Below are positions 52,221 to 63,057 of a stretch of DNA of 64,000 nt, one piece after another. Positions within the stretch are counted from its first letter, which is position 1; each line of letters opens with the position of its first letter. The position numbers were made by a program, and so were the translations under genes. Under the pieces are notes generated by a model. The model was not told where the DNA came from. It saw only the letters and a program-made list of their open reading frames with translations, and searched no databases. Source of the DNA: Batillaria attramentaria (lineage: Eukaryota > Mollusca > Gastropoda > Batillariidae); contig JACVVK020000376.1 in the NCBI GenBank assembly GCA_018292915.2, positions 196,501 through 260,500 on the forward strand, in the 5' to 3' direction.

Positions 52221-54668
52221 CATATCAGTTTGAAAAGAGTTGACATACAGTACTTACCTTCTCGCTCTTGGATTCAGGCCAGGGTGGTTTTGTTGTTTTG
52301 CTTTGTTTATTGGGGTGTGTGTGTGTGTGGGGGGGGGGGGGTCTTTTTTTTATATTATTACCCTATGAAAGAGTTGTATCCATGACATGTTTCCAAATGT
52401 GATTTGAATAATTTTCAGTTCTTTGAACAGTTCATGCATATTTTGGTGATTTACACTTTCTCGTTTATCTGTTTCTCTGGGTTTTGTGCTGTATGCTTAG
52501 TTTCTAACATAATTATGTGCTGTGTTGTATATCTTGCAGAGTTGACTTTTTTGGTTCTCCTGGTGTTGTGATAAGAGGTATAGATAGAAAAGGAATACTA
52601 GTAAACAGCTAGCAAAACTTTGTTAAATCAACTAAATTTGCTTGCGTGTGTATTACCCATAAAATGCCACTGCCACTGAAATAATTATCCCATTTTGTAA
52701 CTATAATTTGATCAGAGTAGTTGATTGTTAATGAACCAGTTCAGCGTTCAGGGCATGGACAAACCTACACGCAGAATGCATCGTGGTGTACTTTTTTTCT
52801 CCCATGACTTGCTATATATCCAGCAGTTTTTGCCTGTATGGTGGAGTGGGTTTTGACAGCATTTCCATACTACAAATCAGCTCCGGGCTTGGCTTTATGT
52901 ACAGTCACTGATTCAGCTGCACACGTTGTTTGCCAAATCTTGATTTTGTGTACATTTTTCATGTAGGCACATGTATCTAATTCTGTACCTTGCCATTTGC
53001 ATTTCCACCAGCAGTTTTGCATACCATGTCATGAGTGTCACAGTATATTTTGTCATTTTTCTGTTTCACATTATTTTTCATCTCATTTAAGTAGCTGATT
53101 ATGTACTTTGCCATTTGCGTCCTTATCAAAAGTAGCGTATTCCATGTCATCAGTATCTTGATGTACTGGTTTTGTTTTACATAACAACTAGTAATGCTTA
53201 TGTGGTTTCCTGTACATTTTTTCTGCTCTAATATATTAATATCATGTTATACATTACTGTGCATCAGCACTTGCTGAGAATAGTGGATCTCAGGTCATAG
53301 GGCTTGTGTAGCAACAGTTACATTTTACATCACTTTGTACACACAAGTTCATTAATTTAATATCTGTACCATGTACAGTTTAGCCTTTATACTTACTTAA
53401 TTATAGCATGCTGTGATTCAGTTGCCAGGATGGTAGAGCTTGACTGTAGATCAGTAGATAGTGAAGTTTTAAAGCAAGGGATGTAACACTCTGAGTTGGT
53501 CTATGTACAGTTTAAAAAGAATGATCAATACTTGTTTTGGGGTTTGGGAATTTAGTAAACGTAACACATACAATATACAACTGCAGGTTTTATTGTCACA
53601 ATTATCTGAATATATATCAGTGAAAGCTGATTGTAGTTTCATGCACAATTCTGAATCAGTGAGTAGCAATAATTTTCGCTATAGACTTTCAAGGCAGCAA
53701 CTCCAATATTATGCAAACCTTTTAATAAAATGTATGGCAGTGGTATATTTCCTTTCAGTTTCTTTTGACTTTCAAGCTACATGTCTGTGATTAGCAAATC
53801 TGAAACATTTGAACACTAGATACAGCTGGGCATTTCACATACACGTAACCGGTTTGCAAAATTTTGAAGAGAGGAAGGAGTGCATCGTGCACACGTTGCA
53901 GTTCGGAAGTTTCAGAGCAGAATACATGTATACTTTTTACATTATGGGGATGTGGGCAAAGAAAATGAGAACGTGCAGGTGGGAGCATTATTGGAAATAT
54001 GAAAGCACAGCTGAAATAAATATTTCATAGATTGTAATTAATAATGCTTTATGCTTTGAGGGCATGTATTTTGCTGTTTGGTTTTTCTTTTGTTTTTTTT
54101 TTTTCATCCACGTATCTTTTAACTGTATTTTCAATAATACTTGTTGTTGTGTATTGTAATTATAGTGCTGCATCTGCTACAACTGTACAAGTGCACTATA
54201 CTGCAGACAAAAATTGACAAATTCACAAAAGGCAGTCCAGTCAGGTACCTGTCATTGCAATGCCGTCAGTACATTTCCCCGTTTCATTCAGTGTTGGTAT
54301 TTTTTTTCTTTTCTTCAATTGACAGTTGTTTTTTCTTTGCCTTGAAATCCTTCCAATCACTTTGATTGTTTTTGTTGTTAAGTGTGGAATTGTCTGTCTT
54401 AAAATCATGTTCAGGGTCTTGTCAAAACTGTCTTTGCTGTCATTTTAAATAGAACTGTGGCTAAGGTAATTTGGGACAAGCAGCAGGAATTAAAGTCTAT
54501 GAAGCCAAAGTATGTTTTATTGTAATAAGGTGTGCTTCTGGCTTGTACAGATGTCAGTCACAAAGAGCGAGTATGTGTGAAAGAGAGAGAGAGAGAGGAA
54601 GACAGACATAGAGATGCACTCATAACAACAACCAAGAAAGTCATAAGAAACACAATCATTTACAATTT
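51115..54668 (+). other. hillarin 3' UTR / downstream region
   Basis: AT-rich and free of supported exons. Candidate plus-strand poly(A) signals are AATAAA at 54015-54020 and ATTAAA at 54489-54494; an opposite-strand AATAAA lies at 54516-54521. A GT tract is at 52182-52219. A long 3' UTR is plausible but not proven. Confidence 0.4.
51233..51475. repeat. foldback with GTTAGTATAGTT motif
   Basis: CAGTTAGTATAGTTGGCACC at 51236 is mirrored closely by CGAACTATACTAACGCAGCC (about 51273-51292) and again, more diverged, by CGAACTACACCAACGCAGCC (about 51452-51471). The arm sequence resembles the arms of the 26667 foldback unit. Confidence 0.6.
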
Positions 54669-55073
54669 AATAATAATAATAATAATAATGAGTACTGTAT
54701 AGGCGCTTTACCCAATTTCATGAATCGGCTCAAAGCGCCGCGAAATGAACTCAACACGCACGCTCACGTGAATCACACGCATTCTCTCACACACTGGACA
54801 TAAACACATTACGATCACGTGGTGCGAAGGGTCAGCTCAGCTACTTAAATTTCGGAATTTAGAATTGCATTTATTTTTCAAATTTGGTGGGCTGAACATT
54901 TCCAAAGCAGAGGGGGAGGAAGCCGGATTACCCGGAGAGAACCCCCGACGATAGGCCCGAATGAACGGTGCCACGTACGAGAAGGAAAAATTCTTTGCCC
55001 CGAGTGGGACTCGAACTCCTGACCTCTCGCATTGGTGACAGGTCTCTTAACCACTAGACCACCGACCGCCCCT
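54669..55073 (-). mobile_element. tRNA-derived SINE, family B, full length
   Basis: Minus orientation: (AAT)n tail at 54669-54690, then the reverse of 'gataaagcgcc...', with box B complement GGGACTCGAACTCC and box A complement CTTAACCACTAGACCACC at the right end. Confidence 0.9.
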
Positions 55074-55685
55074 GTGATAAACTTAGCAGCTGCTTTTATT
55101 GTTGGTTTAATGGTTTAATTTCCGAGGTGTATACTGCTGGTCTAGACACACGTAAATCTCTTCACTGATTTTCTGGATACATAAAACTGAAATAATGGCA
55201 GTGATCTGAAAGTTTAAAATAAAACCAAACTGCTAAACTGACTTGATCCAGACCATTTTGGACGCTGCCGCTACCACCTGAAGATGTTTTCAAACACAAT
55301 AAACCATTCTGTCCCACACATCGTGACCTTATCTTTGCCAATTCCTAAACATTAAGAGATTGGGACAGACAGTCCTTTGCCATAAAAACAAGTTGTGTCA
55401 TGTCAGAAGCTAAGTTCAAGAAAATCTAATTGTAACACCCAAAGTAACATTTACAATAATCTGTATGACAGACCAAACAGCCTAGATAGCAACTCCTTAC
55501 CATGACAAAAACATCACTGCGATTACGTTTACAATCTTTCAAATTTTATAACTTTGTGCACATCTGTTCCAACAATTGCAACGGTAGCAAACCACACATG
55601 CTTCCTGGCACCCTTCAGTTCATCCATCTTGAAAATATACTTTTGGAAAAAGAAAACGATCCTTTTCAGAATAAATCATGAAAGG
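55074..55685. other. no recognised gene
   Basis: AT-rich sequence between a SINE and the 55692 element. No exon is supported. Confidence 0.4.
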
Positions 55686-55691
55686 TACCTG

Positions 55692-56145
55692 CAGACCTGC
55701 CTACCCACCAAATATGACATGAGTAGTGCCAAAAACCAAATGAGTAGTTTCCTGGCCAAATGAGTAGTCCCGGCTAACGTATCCCAACCGAAATGTGCCA
55801 GCTTGTTGCTTAAGCTACAAATCAACTATTCTATTCTTTGGCTTGTTTGATTCGACTGGTTACGGTGTACTACCACAGTATCTCAGTATGTTTTTTTGTT
55901 GTTTTTTTTTTAAGCCAAATTTCTTTCTACCAGGTATTTATACATCGTTAAACTTTGAATGAGGCTCCTTCGAAAAGCTGGATTGGCGCGAGCAAAAGTT
56001 CAGCTCGGATTTGACGAAACGCTAACCCCTAAACTATGTAGATTTAGGAAAAAAATTGTGTAGTGGGGCAATTAAATGCATAGTTGCATAGTAAGCCCAA
56101 AATTACTTAGTTTTCTATGGTCAATGCGTAGTGTAGGCAGGTCTG
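55692..56145. mobile_element. non-autonomous DNA transposon, CAGACCTGCCTAC ends, 6-bp target duplication
   Basis: CAGACCTGCCTAC at 55692 and its exact inverse GTAGGCAGGTCTG ending at 56145. TACCTG flanks both sides (55686-55691, 56146-56151). The left part repeats 'atgagtagt' three times. No coding capacity. The 6-bp duplication with CAG ends suggests a hAT6-like group (inference). Confidence 0.8.
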
Positions 56146-56151
56146 TACCTG

Positions 56152-56962
56152 TAGTGTACCAAATTTTTAACCTAAACTGACACACTTCACCATGCATTCA
56201 CAGTAACACTTACCACTTTACCTGTTCAGACCAGAACATACTGTAGACTGTTCGTCACAAAGATAAGCAACAATTCTAACCAGCAAGCAAAAAAAAAAAA
56301 AGAAAAAGAAAAAAAGGATAAAATGTTTTACAATGTAAAATCACTTCTTAACAAACAGGGACTGTAAAGGGAATGGGTGCAATTAAAAATATAAAAAAAA
56401 GGTGACACCCACCACCACTACAAATGCACACACATACACCAACAAACAACGCACCATACCCCTCCCTATGGCACTGAAATGTAGTGTGCAAAAAAAGAAC
56501 TTCAATGACATGTACTACACATACATGCAATCTCCTAAAATCAGTACCCTGATCATCACATGATCACAAACCTCAAATACTAACACTTGCTGATTTGCTT
56601 TTTCAAAAGACCATCCTCTTAAAAAAGACATCTCACATCATTTTCACGATTTACCCATAAAAGAAATCTATGACTAAAAACCAGTTTAAACACTGAGCAA
56701 CATTAACAGGTTTACAAACCAGACACCAGGAAAATGCTTGCATGGAATGCTGCTGTTATGTGTCCAAGCAAAAGTCCTACACAAAATGTTCTAAATTCAA
56801 GGAAGATGATATACAGTACATGTACAACCAAAATGTTGATATATTTACGTTTCTGACTACACAAGAAAACCACAGACACAAGACTCACAGATCGCTACAT
56901 GTATTTCCACTTCCCACTCTTGCAAAGAGACATCCCATACTAACACAAGGACAAGAACACAA
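56152..56962. other. no recognised gene
   Basis: AT-rich with an A run near 56289-56300. Short frames lack any domain. It may lie in ZCCHC8 downstream sequence. Confidence 0.4.
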
Positions 56963-57287
56963 CTTATCAGGGCTTGTGTTAACGCACAAACTGAGCGTAT
57001 TGACGCACAGAAATCACGAAATGACGCAGAGAAAAAATCGCTGGAGGTTTTACTGACACACAGATTTTAAAATTTTGGAGGAGGAGTGCGTCGCGTGATA
57101 ATCAAATTTGATAGCATGACGCACAGCTTTCACAGTTTCAGTTTCAATCTTCGGCAATCGATCGTCAGAGCAGTCGCCACAGACACTCTGAAATGTACGG
57201 CATTCATGTCTGTTAGAATAGCTCCCCTTTCCAAGGGAAATAACGCCCACCAATTTTGTGGCTCTACCAAAAGTCAACCACGCAAAG

Positions 57288-57607
57288 TTGCAATGTCACC
57301 TTTACGGTGGATCAAACGGACAGTTATACGCAATCGTGCCAAAGCAGATGATGAAATTTTCGAGGAGCATCCTAGCATTATTAGGAATAGTGATGGACCA
57401 ACACCGACAACCAGTTCTACGTGCGGGAAGAGACCAAGCCCATTGTCTGAGACAGGACCGTCACCTACAACAAAACCGAAAGTAGCTCATTCCCTCAACT
57501 ATGAATGGTTAAACAAGTTTTCGTGGCTACGTTTCGTACCCTCACAAAAAATGTGTGAAATATGCACTGAAGCGGCGACGACAGACAAGGTCTTTCAATT
57601 CTTTTGA
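57288..57607 (+). pseudogene. hAT/ZNF862-like N-terminal zinc-finger fragment
   Basis: The frame encodes KPKVAHSLNYEWLNKFSWLR followed by MCEICTEA. This pattern (YEWL..F.WLR...M.C..C) is typical of the TTF-type zinc finger at the start of hAT-derived ZNF862/KIAA1586-like proteins. The frame opens upstream at 57086 but the ATG at 57291 region (MSPLRWIKRT) is the more likely protein start. It stops at 57607, just after the finger, with no transposase core; a remnant. Confidence 0.6.
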
Positions 57608-57750
57608 ATAAAAGTGTTTTCATCTTATGGCAGTGCTACTGAGTTGACATCAGATGTCTTTCCAGGAAAGGTGTAAAATCATTATCAGTCAGAACTAAGA
57701 AAGAATTCACCTTAACAAGCAGAATTGAAATACTACTTTCTTTTTCAACA

Positions 57751-57752
57751 GA

Positions 57753-57837
<85 letters not shown>
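57751..57837. repeat. (CT)n-(CA)n microsatellite
   Basis: Compound tract inside the hAT-like element. Confidence 0.97.
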
Positions 57838-57840
<3 letters not shown>

Positions 57841-58193
57841 GTATCAGTATCAGAAAAATAATAGTTTAACTTTTACTTTTCATTGTCAACAGGTAGACAG
57901 ACTCATAATGTTCACCCAAAACAATATTTGGAATTAATTTTTTCCACTGCAACTCTCGATTATCACTTATATGTTTTTGAAGAAGTTCATTGCCGACACC
58001 AGTGACGCAATGCATTGACTTTCAAGCTGGAGGTTAGGCTGACCCTCAGATTTTTCTGCTGGAAGTCATGCTGACCCTGACCTCAGAAAAAAAATCTACC
58101 ACAAGCCCTGCTTATCTGATGAGATGCCGACAATATGTTGTCTTTCAGTTTTATGCAAAGCAAGCAAACCACAGACTAAAAGTTCACAGCTCA

Positions 58194-58708
58194 CTATTTC
58201 TTTTTTCCAGTCTTCACTTTCTCGCGAATGATTTTGAACAAGTTCTTCATTCTGTCAAACGTCCCAGTCGCATCAGGCAAGTTTTCATACGGTATGTGAT
58301 CCTCGATCCCTTGACTGAACTGTTCGTCTGTTGGCAGCACCTTGAAACTTTTCTCCCGAGCAGGAATGGGCGTCCCGTAGTCTTTGGAGATGGAGGAGGT
58401 GGAAGTGAACGAGAAGTTCTGCTGCCGAAGGAATTCTGAGTTTGACATACTGCTGCTGTCCTCCGAACCAGGCACTACGGCATCACCAGTGACAGGGGTT
58501 TGAGCAGATGCTGAAGGTGCTGCGTTGCTGTCTTCGTAGACGCTGGCAGCAGCATCACTGTTTTCTGATCCTAGCTCTTGGACAAGTTGCTGTTGTTGCT
58601 GAAGAAGAGAGTCCATGCTCGGACTCTTTGGAGAGTCAGAGTCATCTGCAGCGGCCGCTACCTTGGTCTCGGATGGTGAGGACGTAACTGTTGGTAAAGG
58701 AGCTTCAT
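58194..58708 (-). CDS. ZCCHC8: ZCCHC8 last exon
   Basis: The acceptor is CCTTTTGCCATGCAG|AT; it takes two bases after Asp codon completion and ends at the stop at 58194. Ser/Ala/Gln-rich, with LLQQQQQLVQEL, then the conserved C-terminal block FSQGIEDHIPYENLPDATGT and a basic end VKTGKKK. Confidence 0.93.
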
Positions 58709-61700
58709 CTGCATGGCAAAAGGTAATACGTGTAAGTATAATGAAAACTGAAGCGTCTATGACCATAATCACAAATGTTTTGGTTTGTCTGATCACCTGG
58801 CTTACTGTATCAATTAGTAAAAGTGCAATATGTCACACTAGGACATTACAAAGAAATATCACTTGCTTATCACGCTGAGCAGATGGCAAGATAATAAAAA
58901 TAATAACAGAGGAAACCTATCAGGTACTTATACAAGACACAGGCTCTAGTCTAAGTGTGCTCACCAAAGGATTAGTAGGGGCGATGATAATCAATCCAAT
59001 GTTTGGAAGAGCACCTTAAATAAAATAAATAAATCAATGATCTGCTCTTTGCCCTACTACTAGTATTAGTAAGAGCATTACTGGGACACACACTGACCTT
59101 GCTATACCAACCAGCCACACAGTTTCTTGTAGCAGCAGCGAAGCAACCTTTTCCTAGAATTGTAACTTGTTCCCATTAAAAAACCCACTCTCTCATAACC
59201 ACCCTAGTATTCTTACCATCATCTTCCAGCTCCATGTCCTCGACTGTCTCAGATGCCTTCACACGTTTGGCAGTGATGGCTTCCTCCACTTCCTGCTGGC
59301 GCTTTCTTGCTGTTTCCTTGGCGACGATCTCGTCTTGCAGTGTCTTCTTCAGCTGATGCTGCTGAATTGGTGGCAGGCCCAGAGCCGCGCTCTCGTCGAT
59401 GAGCCCAAGCGGCACTGGCACTGTGAACCCTGGGTACTCGATGATCTTTTCTACATCAAATGCCTCCGCGTCTGAAACAATGATCATGCCAATGATGTGG
59501 TTTTGGTTTAAACAGATTTATTTTGTTGCACTGGAGAAAGTACAGAAAAACAGCTTGAGCATTAACAAAACATACTTATGACATGCTCAAGAAAAATTCA
59601 ATTAAAACAACCTTTGCAACGGTGGTTCACGAATTATGAGGGGGGGGGGGGGGGGGGGGGGTAGATTTCAGTTTTGTCAGCGAGCATCAGCTGCTACAGT
59701 CGATCATAGTACACATATGCATTAATGTATTTATTTATGTGGCTAAGAAAAGCGTGCCGAAAGTGTGATAAACTCTAGAACTTGTGACATTCTAGGAGGA
59801 AGTGTTGAGCGGACTCGATCACAGCTCCACAAGCACAACTAGCGGTAAGAGACTTACAAAGTTTTGAGATGCAGATGTGCATATCATACAACTTACATGG
59901 AATTTTGTTGTTGTTTTTTTTTTGTGGGGGTGTAACTCAACAAGGAAAATAATATGTGCAAGACTGCAGTATCAGTGACTAAAATAGTGGTTACAAAGTA
60001 TCACCTATGAACTCTGCCGTAGGAAATTCCTAAAAAATTGCATTTTCCTAGCACAGCATCAGCTTTAACATTGTCATAAGGCACTTCACAGTCCAACGGG
60101 GCGGTCGGTGGTCAAGTGGTTAAGAGACTTGTCACCAATGCGAGAGGTCGGGGGGTTCAACGCCCACTCGGGGCAAAGAATTTTTCCTTCTCGTATGTGG
60201 CACCGTTCATTTGGGCCCATCGTCTGGGGTTCTCTCTGGTACTCCGGCTTCCTCCCCCTCTGCTTTGGAAATGTTCAGCCCACCAAATTTGAAAAATAGA
60301 TGCAATTCTAAATTCCGAAATTTAAATAGCTGAGCTGACCCTTCGCAACAAGTGATTGTAATGTGTTTATGTCCAGTGTGTGAGAGAATGCCTGTGATTC
60401 ACGTGAGCGTGCGTGCTGGGTTCAGTTCGCGGCGCTTTGAGCCCATTCACAAAATTGGATAAAGCGCCTATACAATACTCATTATTATTATTATTATTAA
60501 CACACGCTCAAGCTCTGCTGATAAAACCCCATAAGAATGTGCAGAGTTTGATGCTACATTAAGCACTAAGGCAATGACATTAACTTTTGATGAAGGTCCT
60601 GCTGGTCACCGAACACCCGGCACTTACCGGCAGCATCAGAAGAGTTGTCTGCTCCGACTTCCCCATCCTCCAGGCTCTCCCCGCGAAGGTTGGTCTCTGA
60701 CAACACATGAACTAGTAGTGAAGTCATATTAGCAAAACAAAAATCAAACCGCTTATACTCTGAATAGACTCAAAAACAACTACACAATTACTTCAGGACT
60801 GATAAAGCGAATACAACTTCAGAACCTACGATCAGAATTCAATGAACTGATCAACTAAGTACAACACTGCAAACAATGAAGTCCGACATGTATTAATTGA
60901 CAGCTTGATTTAATTATTATCAATATTTGTAGACAAAAAAATAACCTGTGCCAGCACCTTTTAATGTCTTTACCAGCGTGTCTCAGAGGCATGTATAGTC
61001 ACTAACAAGTCAAGCAAACTATATCCAAGAATATATCAGCCTCGACTGAACGGACAGTCACCATGAAGCTGATTCGGCTGGTTTGGGAATTTAATGTCCT
61101 TCTCTACCAAAGATGGGGCAACGAGTGAAAAGGCCAGTACAAATATTTGGCCCCAGCTGGGATGCAAACCCATGAAGCTGAAACGACATCCAAACAAACC
61201 TTTACCCAATATCTATGGGGTGTAGGAAATACTTTACCATTGCCATCCTTGTCATACATGGCAAGCGATGACCCTTTCTTGTTAGCTTCATGTAACCAGC
61301 CAGGAGGGTAGCCAAACAATCGCATGCGGTAAATGTATGATGGCAGCTGTTCAGGCTTCAGACCCATCGCTTCACGCAACGCAGTGCTGCAATCGCAATC
61401 ATGTTTAAACACTCAAAGTCAAAACCCACTCAAAATATAACAGCATACTACTACTAGTACTAGTAGTAGTATCTACTTTGATGAAAAAAACAAGGCAAAA
61501 AGAGTAGATCAGTGCAAAACAACAGATGCATAGTGTACATTTGCATTGAAGATGCACAGTGTGCACTTAACAGGCAAACTATCTGATGTGTTTAACCTTT
61601 AGGCATCGAGACACGAGCCGGCTCGCGTCACTCTCAACAGCCGTAGGCACCGAGCCGCGAACCGATTCGCGTTGCCCTAAACAGCCAGCAGCTGCATGCG

Positions 61701-63026
61701 CGTCAGCAGGGAAGTAGGTCACTGGCCAAGCTCGCGATGTCAAAGAGTTAAAAATGTAGACTATCTCTAGCATCACAAAGCTGCAGGGACAGCAGTGACA
61801 AGTGCTGTCTCAATGCACTATGCCATAGTGTTGTTTACAAACGAAGTACAGCTCACCTGATTTCTCCTGCCTTGAACTTTTTTTTGGTAGGATCCAATTC
61901 AGGGTCTTTGTGATACCGTGAAGAATGCCTACAAACAAACGCAAGTTGTCAGGAGACTTTGTTAACCAAATCACGTCAAACTGTGATAAATGTTTTCATG
62001 CAATACGGTCAACAGACCAGGCTGCCACCTCAGACCTGTTCAAGGTACAGTAACTCCCTGTCTAAGAACAAACTCAGTTTTGGCCACTGTCCTCATCTAT
62101 CCCAAGTAGCATAATTTCTCTCCCCCAAAATCTGCCCACTAAATAATATCATAAAAATATCACTAGTGTGACTACATAATACGACTACAAACTTTTTTTT
62201 TTTTTTTTTAATTACAGATTAGGTATTATACATACTTACATACATACACAATACGACTACAGACTTGTACAAGCCAAAAGAAGGCACATATCACAGTGGG
62301 TGTAACGAGGAAGGGCTGGGACCAGTTCAGTTTGTGTAATTGCCAGCTAAGTCAGCATTTCAAACCCCATCCCCCGTGAGAAAGAGTTCAATGAGAAAAT
62401 TGCACTGAAGAACATGTAACAATGGAATATAATCCCCCCTCCCTCCCCTCCCCAAATGACAGAGGGCAGGACAACTTGGACACACAATGGGGTTAAGGTA
62501 ACTGGCCTGTTACTAGCAGTACACATATTACATGTAGCTGCAAAGAATACATACGTCTTGTTTCGAGAACTGCCCTGTTTCTCCTGGTGCTCTCGCCGCT
62601 TGTTGCGTATGCGGGCGTGGTCACGCGCCAACTTGCACTCACTCAGTCTGTGTTCCCCGCCGCAGTTAAAGCATGACTCCTTTGGCCTGCAAGTGTATGT
62701 GAGAGCAGTTAACCTCAGACTGACAAGCCTAAAATAAATCTTATATATAGTGTAGTAGACTGGAACTTCAGTATTATTTTCAAAACAATACCAGTGCTGA
62801 TGAGAACCGATACCCAATCATCTTTTGACATCTAGATTTACAACTTTACCTTTACTCTGATAACAGCTTTGTTAGACAACTTGACAAAAAGGTAATAAAG
62901 TCGCTAACATAATACTGAAACTCGCGGCACTGCTACAGTGCTTAGAGCAGGAGCGGATGTAGGTGTGTACATGCCAGGGCATTCACCAATAGTGTGTATG
63001 GTTTGAAATGAAATTAAAACAGACAC

Positions 63027-63057
<31 letters not shown>

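Larger units (their letters stand above)
56968..58110 (+). mobile_element. hAT-like element, internally deleted, CTTAT target duplication
   Basis: The left end is CAGGGCTTGTGTTAAC and the right end (inverse) CAGGGCTTGTGGTAG. CTTAT flanks both ends (56963-56967 and 58111-58115). The plus strand carries a zinc-finger fragment typical of hAT/ZNF862-like proteins (see 57288-57607). The catalytic RNase-H-like domain is absent. A (CT)n-(CA)n microsatellite at 57751-57837 sits inside. The element ends 83 bases from the ZCCHC8 stop codon, on the opposite strand. Confidence 0.78.
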
